Below are positions 1-10,729 of a stretch of DNA of 64,000 bases, in pieces. The translations under genes were made by a program, and so were the position numbers. The notes under the pieces are model-generated. The model saw only the letters and a program-made list of their open reading frames with translations. It did not search any database and was not told the DNA's origin. The stretch comes from Bufo bufo (lineage: Eukaryota > Chordata > Amphibia > Anura > Bufonidae), in the NCBI RefSeq assembly GCF_905171765.1, contig NC_053391.1:154809565-154873564 (forward strand), read 5' to 3'. Each line of letters starts with the position of its first letter. The first letter of the stretch is position 1.

Positions 1-692
1 TCTTCCTCCGAACTACATAGGTCATTCGCATGACCTTCATTCCATGTCAGGTCGAGGACCTCATCGTCCTCCACATCATCTTCCACCCAGTCTTCACCCC
101 TGACTTCCTTGTCGGTCTGCACGCTTTCGAAATTCCCAGCAGTTGGCACCTGTGTTTCGTCATCATCCGAGACGTGCTGCGATGGTCCTCCCATGTACTC
201 ATCTTGAAAAATAAGTGGTTGGGCATCGGTGCACTCAATCTCTTCCACTTCTGGGGCAGGGCTAGGTGGATGGCCATGGGAAACCCTGCTAACAGAGTCA
301 TCAAAAAGCAGAAGAGACTGCTGCATGATTTGGGGCTCAGACTGCTTGGCTGATTTGCAAGGGGGTGAGGTGAAAGACTGATGGACATCGGCTGCAGGTG
401 CCAACTGTGGTCTTTCAGCAGGAGACAGGGTGGGAGACAATGTGAAGGAACTGGATCCACTGTCAGCAACCCAATGTACTATCGCCTGTACTTGTTCAGG
501 CCTCACCATTCGTAGAGCAGCATTAGGCCCGACCAAATTCCACTGCAGGTTTTCTCGCCTACTCGCACCTGAGGAAGGGGTTTCACTTGTGCATGTAGCT
601 GGCACAGATCGACCACGTCCTCTCCCTGCAACAGGAGCTCCACCAGCATCACCACGACCTGGGCCAAGTCCCTTATTTGACGCTCTTCTCAT
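1..692 (-). CDS. hAT-B transposase, N-terminal part (runs off window)
   Basis: Reading leftwards from an ATG at 692-690, this frame is open to the window edge. It matches the N-terminal part of the hAT-A transposase (7227-7916): a Gly/Arg-rich start, the shared stretch LRMVRPEQVQA, the stretch WVADSGSS, and then an acidic Ser/Asp/Glu-rich region. The BED zinc finger and the catalytic RNase H-like domain would lie off the left edge. In this copy the region around 330-380 stays in frame where hAT-A carries a 2-nt deletion, so hAT-B shows the ancestral frame there. The role expected from the family is cut-and-paste DNA transposition in the nucleus. It belongs to the minus-strand hAT-B whose outer end is at 18927. 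Activity cannot be judged from this part alone. Confidence 0.8.
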   Translation of the reverse strand, partial: MRRASNKGLGPGRGDAGGAPVAGRGRGRSVPATCTSETPSSGASRRENLQWNLVGPNAALRMVRPEQVQAIVHWVADSGSSSFTLSPTLSPAERPQLAPAADVHQSFTSPPCKSAKQSEPQIMQQSLLLFDDSVSRVSHGHPPSPAPEVEEIECTDAQPLIFQDEYMGGPSQHVSDDDETQVPTAGNFESVQTDKEVRGEDWVEDDVEDDEVLDLTWNEGHANDLCSSEE

Positions 693-734
693 ATTTTTTA
701 AATTTAGGATCTTGCCCTAAATGGGTGTTTAATT

Positions 735-1605
735 AATAGTAAAAACGAACGACAGTATGTAAAGGGTGTATCTCACACGGCCTGAACCAGACTAGGCCTG
801 AATTAAAGATTTCTTTGTACAAAATGGCTGTATTTCAAATGGCTGTATTTCAAATGGCTGAATCAAACCCCTGTATGTATAGGGGGGATCACACACGCCC
901 TGAATCAGTGAAGGCCTGAAGTAAATATATCTTTGCACAAAAAAGCTGTATTTCAAATGGCTATATTTCAAATGCCTGATTCAAACCCCTGTATGTAGAG
1001 GAAGTATCTCAGAGGGCCTGAACCACTGTAAGCCTGAAGTAAATATATCTTTGCACAAAATGACTGTATTTCAAATGGCTGTATTTCAAATGCCTGATTC
1101 AAACCCCTGTATGTAGGGGGGTATCTCACACGGTCTAAACCTGTGTAGGCCTGAAGTAAATATATCTTTGCACAAAATGGCTGTATTTCAAATGACTGTA
1201 TTTCAAATGCCTAATTCAAACCCCTTTATGTAGAGGGAGTTTATCAGAGGGCCTGAACCTCTGTAGGCCTGAAGTAAATATATCTTTGCACAAAATGGCA
1301 GTATTTAAAATGGCTGTATTTCAAATGCTTAATTCAAACCCCTGTATGTAGAGGTAGTATTTCAGAGGGCCTGAACCTCTGTAGGCCTGAAGTAAATATA
1401 TCTTTACACAATATGGCTGTATTTCAAATTGCTGTATTTTAAATGCCTGATTCAAACCCCTGTATGTAGGGGGGTATTTCACACGGTCTGAACCAGTGTA
1501 GGCCTGAAGTAAATATATCTTTCCACAAAAAGGATGTATTTCAAATGACTGTATTTCAAATGCCTAATTCAAACCCCTGTATGTATAGTGAGGATCACAC
1601 ATGCG
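735..1605 (-). repeat. 118-bp tandem array in the 5' region of hAT-B
   Basis: About eight diverged units of roughly 117-118 bp. Recurring landmarks are CTGTATGTAG (for example near 871, 989, 1107, 1341 and 1458) and GTAGGCCTGAAGTAAATAT. The array lies just upstream of the transposase start on the minus strand, the position of the arrays in hAT-A. It resumes at 17755 beyond the PLE-A insertion. Confidence 0.85.
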
Positions 1606-2056
1606 GAAAAAGACAAAGTATATAGCAATGGATGATAAATACTGGCGCTCCCACTGGCAGTTTTGAAAATAACAGAAGTAATGAGGGAGCTTAAAATATA
1701 ACTTTTACTAATATAGTTAAAACATAGCGCCACACACAAATAAATGGTGATAATGATAAATATGGCTTAAGAGATAAGGAACAGTCTTACTGTTCCGACG
1801 CAACCCTGGATACGATCAACCGAGCGTGGCAAAGATGATGCACCACGTCCAAGCTGTTATTTAGGTATGGTCGTTGGTAATTGTTAGGTGTAGACAGTGC
1901 AGGGACCCGATGTCCCTAGAAATCCCTAGTTGGGGAAGAGGCCATTGCTAATGCAGCCCTGTCTGTCTATACAGATTTACTACCCCGCAAGGGGCGGCCC
2001 TGTCTGGATTCCTTACCCTAAGGTAGGGAGGTGTCCCTAGTAAGCCCTATTGTATA

Positions 2057-2101
2057 GTTCCCGACGTGTCACGTTTCAAGTGGTCTATAATCAGGGGAAT
2101 T
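2057..2101 (-). ncRNA. Degenerate hammerhead-like motif, PLE-A minus copy
   Basis: This is the reverse complement counterpart of 17592-17636. Stem I (ATTCCC with GGGAA), GAAA, and a stem III of CGT/ACG followed by TC are all present. The CTGATGA box reads CTGATTA, so a core base is changed and cleavage is unlikely. Hammerhead ribozymes are established components of Penelope-like elements. Confidence 0.4.
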
Positions 2102-3051
2102 GATCCGGAATAGGTGCAAAAAGATAGTCCTACAAAGAGAATATAATCAACATAAGACTATAGACAACATAAAAGATGGTTCACAGAAAAAAAAAACTAT
2201 AGGAAGACTAAACTGGGACATACCTTGGATAAGTGGATCATTAGGATGTTAGAACAGGACAACAATGGTCCCTTGTAAACTGGTAGACCCCACAAGTTGC
2301 TGGAGGGCACCACTGGGGCAGCTGAAATAATTACTTCAGATGCACGCCGATTACCATGCGAAGTGCCATGTTTATAGGCTCAATGCGCGCCCTGCAACTC
2401 CCAGCCCCGCCTCCCGGAATCACGTGGTCCACTCACCTGACCATGACGTCACGCTCCACTATCAGGCGCGTCCGCGGGTGAAACGCAGCACCCGTCCGTG
2501 GGTGAAACGCAGCGCCCGGTCACGTGGGGCAGGTGAGAGACAGGCAAGAACTATGCACGCGTTGCTAGGCAGCAGAAAGACGGCAGTAAGTGCACTGACG
2601 TCTGATGTATGCTGCGACAGAGCGGACAAAATAGGCAAGGCTCATACAACAATTTGGAAAGCATTTCATGCAGGAATTCAGGTAACATGGCATATATGCT
2701 CGTATATAGGCAAAAACAGAGAGAAATATACTAGTGAACAAAAGCGAACGATGGGAAAATAATGAAAAAGAATGGCTAAAAAGTGGGAAGAACTAGGGAA
2801 GGAGGGACTATACAACAGTAAGTCCCTCAATAGGGGACAGTAGGTGTCATAGTTCTGAAATACCCAGGACAAGTTATGATAAATAGGGAAGGGGGGGCCA
2901 TGGAATGCCACGAAATGTCCCCTTGTTAGTTGTGGACTAACCTCTCCCTGGCATGCTAGTTAATAAGGTGATGGTTCAATAGAGTAGATGCGCTGGCCGC
3001 CAAGTGGTTGCCTATACATAATTATAGGAAGCAACCAAAATTTAATTGCAT

Positions 3052-3504
3052 TTAACCATCAATAGTGAGGCCTGAGGGGGCCATGGACTTAAAGTCATAG
3101 ATCCATTTGGCCTCCCTCTGCAATATCATCTTGTCCCAATCACCACCCCTCATTGGTGGGTGTACTTTGTCAATGGCCATGAAAGAAAGACGTGCACAGC
3201 CATTATGGAAATTGTGGACGTGTTTTGCCACAGGAGTGTCCTTGTGTTTGGCAATATCATTGAGGTGTTCACCTACTCTCCTGTGAAATTCCCGGATTGT
3301 CTTGCCAATGTACTCTTTTCCACACTGGCAGACAAGCCGGTAAATAACCCCTCGAGTGCGGCAATTGATGTAGTCACGGATGGTGAATTCCCTGCCTGTG
3401 ACATTACTTTTAAAGGATTTGCCAGTCTTAATATGCTGGCACACGATGCATCCGCTGCACCTAAAACAGCCCCGGTTATGGAGCCAGGCGCATCCCAGCG
3501 ACGG
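3052..3504 (-). pseudogene. PLE-A GIY-YIG endonuclease domain (C-terminal piece)
   Basis: Open minus-strand frame ending at 3052. The GIY-YIG signature is visible as GVIYRL followed after a CQCG turn by KEYIGKT. It is followed by an Arg-rich helix (EFHRRVGEH), a conserved HVHNF stretch and the catalytic-type Glu in REAKW. Upstream in the same gene is a Cys-rich zinc-binding-like segment, best seen in the plus copy. In PLEs this domain nicks target DNA to prime reverse transcription. The hAT-A insertion at 3513 separates it from its reverse transcriptase, so this copy cannot make the full protein. The plus copy at 15894-16616 carries the same domain with few changes. Confidence 0.85.
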
Positions 3505-3512
3505 TTTAGGAG
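3505..3512. repeat. 8-bp target site duplication, left of hAT-A
   Basis: TTTAGGAG lies immediately before the hAT-A terminus and is repeated exactly at 12585-12592. Eight base pairs is the hAT superfamily standard. Removing 3513-12592 restores the PLE-A reading across the site. Confidence 0.95.
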
Positions 3513-3700
3513 TAGGGATGAGCTAACCCGAACTGTATAGTTCGGGTTCGTACCGAATTTTGGGGTGTCCGTGACACGCACCCGAACTCGAACATTTTCG
3601 TAACAGTCCGGGTTCGGGTTCGGTATTCGGCGCTTTCTTGGCGCTTTTTGAAAGGCTGCAAAGCAGCCAATCAACAAGCGTCATACTACTTGCCCCAAGA

Positions 3701-3744
3701 GGCCATCACAGCCATGCCTACTATTGGCATGGCTGTGATTGGCC
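3701..3744. promoter_or_regulatory. Palindrome with CCAAT-type box upstream of hAT-A
   Basis: Two 18-nt arms, GGCCATCACAGCCATGCC and its complement with one inserted base, flank a 7-nt spacer. The right arm contains ATTGG (3738-3742), an inverted CCAAT box. The same palindrome is kept at the matching place in hAT-B (18721-18764) and hAT-C (27282-27325). Confidence 0.7.
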
Positions 3745-3767
3745 AGTGCAGCATGTGACCCAGCCTC

Positions 3768-3775
3768 TATATAAG
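3768..3775 (+). promoter_or_regulatory. TATA-like box of hAT-A
   Basis: TATATAAG lies 26 bp downstream of the CCAAT-type box and about 255 bp inside the left end, on the transposase strand. hAT-B has the same box on the minus strand (18690-18697), and hAT-C has TATTTAAG (27251-27258). Spacing and conservation suggest the transposase promoter, although the gene starts 3.4 kb downstream. Confidence 0.55.
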
Positions 3776-4044
3776 CTTGGGTCACGTAATGCTGCACGTC
3801 ACTCTGATGTCACAAGTGTAGGGAGAGGTTGCAGCTGCGACGTTAGGGCGAGATTAGGCAGTGATTAACTCCTCCAAAAGACTTCATTCAGTGATCGATC
3901 TACAGCTGTGGATCATTGAACTGCTGCTATTCAATTGCTCACTGTTTTTAGGCTGCCCAGAGCGTTTTTCATTCACTTTTTTCTGGGTTGATCGCCAGCA
4001 ATTTTGTGTCTTGTGGTGCGCCAGCACAAGCTGCCCCCAAGTAC

Positions 4045-5860
4045 TTTTAACCATCAATAGTGTGGTTATTTTTTGGCTATATCCTACATCAGGGTCAAGC
4101 TGTCATCAAGTGCATTTAACCATCAATAGTGTGGTTATTTTTTGGCCATATACTACATCAGGGGCAAGCTGAGCCTGTCACGAAGTGCATTTAACCATCA
4201 ATAGTGTGGTTATTTTTTGGCCATATACTACATCAGGGGCAAGCTGAGCCTGTCACAAAGTGCATTTAACAATCAATAGTGTGGTTATTTTTTGGCTATA
4301 TCCTACATCAGGGTCAAGCTGTCATCAAGTGCATTTAACCATCAATAGTGTGGTTATTTTTGGGCCATATACTACATCAGGGGCAAGCTGAGCCTGTCAC
4401 CAAGTGCATTTAACCATCAATAGTGTGGTTATTTTTTGGCTATATCCTACATCAGGGTCAAGCTGTCATCAAGTGCATTTAACCATCAATAGTGTGGTTA
4501 TTTTTTGGCCATATACTACATCAGGGGCAAGCTGAGCCTGTCACGAAGTGCATTTAACCATCAATAGTGTGGTTATTTTTTGGCTATATCCTACATCAGG
4601 GTCAAGCTGTCATTAAGTGCATTTAACCATCAATAGTGTGGTTATTTTTTGGCCATATACTACATCAGGGGCAAGCTGAGCCTGTCACAAAGTGCATTTA
4701 ACCATCTATAGTGTGGTTATATTTTGGCTATATCCTACATCAGGGTCAAGCTGTCATCAAGTGCATTTAACCATCAATAGTGTGGTTATTTTTTGGCCAT
4801 ATACTACATCAGGGGCAAGCTGAGCCTGTCACAAATGCATTTAACCATCAATAGTGTGGCTATTTTTTGGCTATTTCCTACATCAGGGTCAAGCTGTCAT
4901 CAAGTGCATTTAACCATCAATAGTGTGGTTATTTTTTGGCCATATACTACATCAGGGGCAAGCTGAGCCTGTCACGAAGTGCATTTAACCGTCAATAGTG
5001 TGGTTATTTTTTGGCTATATCCTACATCAGGGTCAAGCTGTCATCAAGTGCATTTAACCATCAATAGTGTGGTTATTTTTTGGCCATATACTACATCAGG
5101 GGCAAGCTGAGCCTGTTACCAAGTGCATTTAACCATCAATAGTGTGGCTATTTTTTGGCTATATCCTACATCAGGGTCAAGCTGTCATCAAGTGCATTTA
5201 ACCATCAATAGTGTGGTTATTTTTTGGCCATATACTACATCAGGGGCAAGCTGAGCCTGTCACCAAGTGCATTTAACCATCAATAGTGTGGTTATTTTTT
5301 GGCTATATCCTACATCAGGGTCAAGCTGTCATCAAGTGTATTTAACCATCAATAGTGTGGTTATTTTTTGGCCATATACTACATCAGGGGCAAGCTGAGC
5401 CTGTCACTAAGTGCATTTAACCATCAATAGTGTGGTTATTTTTTGGCTATATCCTACATCAGGGTCAAGCTGTCATCAAGTGCATTTAACCATCAATAGT
5501 GTGGTTATTTTTTGGCCATATACTACATCGGGGCAAGCTGAGCCTGTCACCAAGTGCATTTAACCATCAATAGTGTGGTTATTTTTTGGCTATATCCTAC
5601 ATCAGGGTCAAGCTGTCATCAAGTGCATTTAACCATCAATAGTGTGGTTATTTTTTGGCCATATACTACATCAGGGGCAAGCTGAGCCTGTCACGAAGTG
5701 CATTTAACCATCAATAGTGTGGTTGTTTTTTGGCAATATCCTACATATGGGGCAAGCTGTCACACCAAGTGCATTTAACCATCAATAGTGTGGTTATTTT
5801 TTGGCTATATCCTACATATGGGGCTTGGCTGTGCTTGCTATTTTATTGAGGGGTGAAATA
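4045..5860 (+). repeat. Dimeric 69/75-bp tandem array in hAT-A 5' region
   Basis: About 25 monomers begin with CATTTAACCATCAATAGTGT and alternate strictly between two types. One has GGCTATATCC and ends GTCATCAAGTG (about 69 bp). The other has GGCCATATAC and adds GAGCCTGTCAC (about 75 bp). The effective period is thus a dimer of about 144 bp. Related monomers in minus orientation occur in hAT-C at 26330-26405 and 26780-27000. Confidence 0.92.
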
Positions 5861-5939
5861 AAATTGCCAAAATAGCAGTACCCTAAATCTGGTGTTTCAG
5901 CTGTGGCCAGCCAATTGTAATACTGTCTGCTGTCTGGCA

Positions 5940-7085
5940 AAGGATATATTTTTGTTCAGGGTTGAAATACAATTCCCAATTTTGCAATTCTCTAAATTAG
6001 TGGTCTCTGCTGTATCAGGCCTACTTTAAATCTATCCCTAAAAGGGTATATTAGATTCAAGGTGCTGATAGGGTTATTCTCAATAACTTCACACACACGC
6101 TACTGTGCAATTCCAAGTCTAATTCTGTGTGTAAACGTATACCTGTCACCCAGCGCCTAAAAAATAGGCCTCCAATTTATATTCATCCAAATCTGTCATT
6201 ATTGCTTTAGCTGGTCAAGTTATTTAGTGACCGTAAAAGCACAGTTTTTGTTCTGGGTTGAAATACAATTCCCAATTTTGCAATTCTCTAAATTAGTGGT
6301 TTCTGCTGTATCAGGCCTACTTTAAATCTATCCCTAAAAGGGTATATTAGATTCAAGGTGCTGATAGGGTAATTCTCAATAACTTCACACACACGCTACT
6401 GTGCAATTCCAAGTCTAATTCTGTCCGTAAACGTATACCTGTCACCCAGCGCCTAAATAATAGGCCTCAAATTTATATTCATCCAAATCTGCCATTATTG
6501 CTTTAGCTGGTCAAGTTATTTAGTGTCCGTCAAAGCACAGTTTTTGTTTTGGGTTGAAATACAATTCCCAATTTTGCAATTCTCTAAATTAGTGGTTTCT
6601 GCTGTATCAGGCCTACTTTAAATCTATCCCTAAAAGGGTATATAAGATTCAAGGTGCAGATAGGGTTATTCTCAATAGCTTCACACACACGCTACAGTGC
6701 AATTCCAAGTCTAATTCTGTGTGTAAACGTATACCTGTCACCCAGCGCCTAAAAAATAGGCCTCAAATTTATATTCATCCAAATCTGTCATTATTGCTTT
6801 AGCTGGTCAAGTTATTTAGTGTCCGTCAAAGCACAGTTTTTGTTCTGGGTTGAAATACAATTCCCAATTTTGCAATTCTCTAAATTAGTGGTTTCTGCTG
6901 TATCAGGCCTACTTTAAATCTATCCCTAAAAGGGTATATTAGATTCAAGGTGCTGATAGGGTAATTCTCAATAACTTCACACACACGCTACTGTGCAGAT
7001 CCAAGTCTAATTCTGTCCGTAAACGTATACCTGTCACCCAGCGCCTAAATAATAGGCCTCAAATTTATATTCAGCTAAATCTGTC
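5940..7085 (+). repeat. 295-bp tandem array upstream of hAT-A transposase
   Basis: Nearly four units with period about 295 bp. Landmarks are GGGTTGAAATACAATTCCC (near 5960, 6257, 6550 and 6847) and GTAAACGTATACCTGTCACC. Diverged homologues in minus orientation form the array of hAT-C at 25177-26340. Confidence 0.88.
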
Positions 7086-7226
7086 ATTACTGCTGTGCCT
7101 GTATTAGTGTAATTCGGTACCTAAATAGATAGCCAGATAGTGTTAGGTGTCTGTAAAAAAAGGCCTGAATTTGAATTCAATACATTGGGCCAAATAATAT
7201 TTTTCTTATTGTGGTGAACGGTAACA

Positions 7227-10200
7227 ATGAGGAAAACATCTAGTAAGGGACGCGGACGCGGACATGGTCTTGCTGGTGTTAGTGGACCCTCTGGTGCTGG
7301 GAGAGGACATGGCCGTTCTGCCACAGCCACACGTCCTAGTGTACCAACTACCTCAGGTCCCAGAAGCCGCCAGAATTTACAGGGATATTTGGTGGGGCTT
7401 AATGCCGTTCTAAGGATGGTAAGGCCTGAGCAGGTACAGGCATTAGTCAATTGGGTGGCCGACAGTGGATCCAGCACGTTCACATTATCTCCCACCCAGT
7501 CTTCTGCAGAAAGCGCACAGATGGCGCATGAACCAAGCCCATCAGTCTGTCACATCACCCCTATGCATATCAGGGAAACTGTCTGAGCCTCAAGTTATGC
7601 AGCAGTCTCTTATGCTGTTTGAAGACTCTGCTGGCAGGGTTTCCCAAGGGCATCCACCTAGACCTTCCCCAGCGGTGGAAGACATAGAATGCACTAACGC
7701 ACAACCACTTATGTTTCCTGATGATGAGGATATGGGAATACCACCTCAGCACGTCTCTGATGATGACGAAACACAGGTTCCAACTGCTGCGTCTTTCTGC
7801 AGTGTGCAGACTGAACAGGAGGTCAGGGATGAAGACGATGCAGGGGACGATGAGGTCCTAGACCCCACATGGAATGAAGGTCGTGCCACTGACTTTCACA
7901 GTTCGGAGGAAGAGGCAGTGGTGAGAACGAGCCAACAGCGTAGCAAAAGACAAAGAGGGAGCAGTGGGCAAAAGCAAAACACCCGCCGCCAAGAGACTCC
8001 GCCTGCTACTGACCGCCGCCATCTGGGACCAAGCACCCCAAAGGCAGCTTCAAGGAGTTCCCTGGCATGGCACTTCTTCAAACAATGTGCTGACGTCAAG
8101 ACCCGAGTGGTTTGCACGCTGTGCCATCAAAGCCTGAAGCGAGGCATTAACGTTCTGAACCTTAGCACAACCTGCTTGACCAGGCACCTGCATGCAAAGC
8201 ATGAACTGCAGTGGAGTAAACACCTTAAAAACAAGGAAGTCACTCAGGCTCCCCCTGCTACCTCTTCTGCTGCTGCCGCCTCGGCCTCTTCCTCCGCCTC
8301 TGGAGGAACGTTGGCACCTGCCGCCCAGCAAACATGGGATGTACCACCAACACCACCACCTGCGTCACCAAGCATCTCAACCATGTCACACGGCAGCGTT
8401 CAGCTCTCCATCTCACAAACATTTGAGAGAAAGCGTAAATTCCCACCTAGCCACCCTCGATCCCTGGCCCTGAATGCCAGCATTTCTAAACTACTGGCCT
8501 ATGAAATGCTGTCATTTAGGCTGGTGGACACAGACAGCTTCAAACAGCTCATGTCGCTTGCTGTCCCACAGTATGTTTTTCCCAGCCGGCACTACTTCTC
8601 CAAGAGAGCCGTGCCTTCCCTGCACAACCAAGTATCCGATAAAATCAAGTGTGCACTGCGCAACGCCATCTGTAGCGAGGTCCACCTAACCACAGATACG
8701 TGGACCAGTAAGCACGGCCAGGGACGCTATATCTCCCTAACTGCACACTGGGTAAATGTAGTGGCGGCTGGGCCCCAGGCGGAGAGCTGTTTGGCGCACG
8801 TCCTTCCGCCGCCAAGGATCGCAGGGCAACATTCTTTGCCTCCTGTCTCCTCCTCCGCCTACTCAGCTTCCTCCTCCTCTTCTTCCACCTGCTCATCCAG
8901 TCAGCCACACACCTTCACCACCAACTTCAGCACAGCCCGGGGTAAACGTCAGCAGGCCATTCTGAAACTCATATGTTTGGGGGACAGGCCCCACACCGCA
9001 CAGGAGTTGTGGCGGGGTATAGAACAACAGACCGACGAGTGGTTGCTGCAGGTGAGCCTCAAGCCCGGCCTGGTGGTGTGCGATAATGGGCGAAATCTCG
9101 TTGCAGCTCTGGGACTAGCCGATTTTAAGCACATCCCTTGCCTGGCGCATGTGCTGAATTTGGTCGTGCAGAAGTTCATTCGCAACTACCCCGACATGTC
9201 AGAGCTGCTGCATAAAGTGCGGGCCGTCTGTTCGCGTTTCCGGCGTTCACATCCTGCCGCTGCTCGCCTGTCTGCGCTACAGCGTAACTTCGGCCTTCCC
9301 GCTCACCGCCTCATATGCGATGTGCCCACCAGGTGGAACTCCACCTTGCACATGCTGGACAGACTGTCCGAGCAGCAGCAGGCCATAGTGGAGTTTCAGC
9401 TGCAGCACGCACGGGTCAGTCGTACTGCGGAACAGCACCACTTCAATACCAATAACTCCATGCAAGACCTGTGTGCCCTGTTGCGCTGTTTTGAGTACTC
9501 CACCAACATGGCCAGTGGCGATGACGCCGTTATCAGCGTTACAATGCCACTTCTATGTCTCCTTGAGAAAACACTTCGGGCGATGATGGAAGAGGAGGTG
9601 GCCAGGAGGAGGAGGAGGAAGAGGGGTCATTTTTAGCACTTTCAGGCCAGTCTCTTCGAAGTGACTCAGAGGGAGGTTTTTTGCAACAGCAGAGGCCAGG
9701 TACAAATGTGGCCAGACAGGGCCCACTACTGGAGGACGAGGAGGACGAGGATGAGGAGGAGGTGGAGGAGGATGAGGATGAAGCATGTTCACAGCGGGGT
9801 GGCACCCAACGCAGCTCGGGCCCATCACTGGTGCGTGGCTGGGGGAAAACTCAGGACGATGACGATACGCCTCCCACAGAGGACAGCTTGTCCTTACCTC
9901 TGAGCAGCCTGGCACACATGAGCGACTACATGCTGCAGTGCCTGCGCAACGACAGCAGAGTTGCCCACATTTTAACGTGTGCGGACTACTGGGTTGCCAC
10001 CCTGCTGGATGCACGGTACAAAGACAATGTGTCCACCTTACTTCCTGCACTGGAGCGTGATAGGAAGATGCGCAAGTACAAGCGCACGTTGGTAGACGCG
10101 CTACTGAGAGCATTCCCAAATGTCACAGGGGAACAAGTGGAAGCCCAAGGCGAAGGCAGAGGAGGAGCAAGAGGTCGCCACCGCAGCTGTGTCACGGCCA

Positions 10201-10610
10201 GCTCCTCTGAGGGCAGGGTTAGCATGGCAGAGATGTGGAAAAGTTTTGTCAATACGCCACAGCTAACTGCACCACCACCTGATACAGAACGTGTTAGCAG
10301 GAGGCAACATTTCACTAACATGGTGGAACAGTACCTGTGCACACCCCTCCACGTACTGACTGATGGTTCGGCCCCATTCAACTTCTGGGTCTCCAAATTG
10401 TCCACGTGGCCAGAGCTAGCCTTTTATGCCTTGGAGGTTCTGGCCTGCCCGGCGGCCAGCGTTTTGTCTGAACGTGTATTCAGCACGGCAGGGGGCGTCA
10501 TTACAGACAAACACAGCTGCCTGTCTACAGCCAATGTGGACAAGCTGACGTTCATAAAAATGAATCAGGCATGGATCCCACAGGACCTGTCCATCCCTTG
10601 TGCAGATTAG
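7227..10610 (+). pseudogene. hAT-A transposase (BED finger, RNase H-like core, hATC), two frameshifts
   Basis: ATG at 7227 opens a Gly/Arg-rich N-terminus. Comparison with hAT-B shows a 2-nt deletion near 7525-7545 that shifts the frame into the long open stretch ending at 9636. A second shift in a GGA run near 9600-9620 moves the frame to the one ending at 10610. Domains in order: acidic region; BED-type zinc finger (CTLC at about 8112, LTRHLHAKH at about 8180); RNase H-like core with TTDTWTS (first Asp near 8695), VVCDNGRN (second Asp near 9082), CLAHVLNL and PTRWNST; a Glu-rich insertion; hATC dimerisation region with WPELAFYALEVLACP and the catalytic-type Glu in SERVFSTAG (near 10470). 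The family excises and integrates DNA with 8-bp duplications. Catalytic residues look retained, so inactivation appears to come from the indels alone. A domesticated ZBED gene is unlikely because the reading lies inside intact transposon ends. Confidence 0.9.
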
Positions 10611-10729
10611 ACATTAACTACCTCCCCTTAACCATATATTATTGTACTCCAGGGCACTTCCTCATTCAATCCTATTTTTATTTTCATTTTACCATTATAT
10701 TGCGGGGCAACCCAAAGTTGAATGAACCT

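Noticed and set aside
4045..5860. Regular direct repeats that resemble a CRISPR array
   Set aside because: There are no unique spacers: the whole unit repeats, in two alternating forms, inside a eukaryotic transposon, with no cas genes.
9539..10119. Minus-strand frames with long Ser and Pro runs
   Set aside because: They are shadows of the GGA-rich acidic insertion in the hAT-A transposase on the plus strand.
7227..10610. A host ZBED-type gene
   Set aside because: The reading lies within intact hAT ends and an 8-bp target duplication and has two frameshifts, so it is an element copy, not a domesticated gene.
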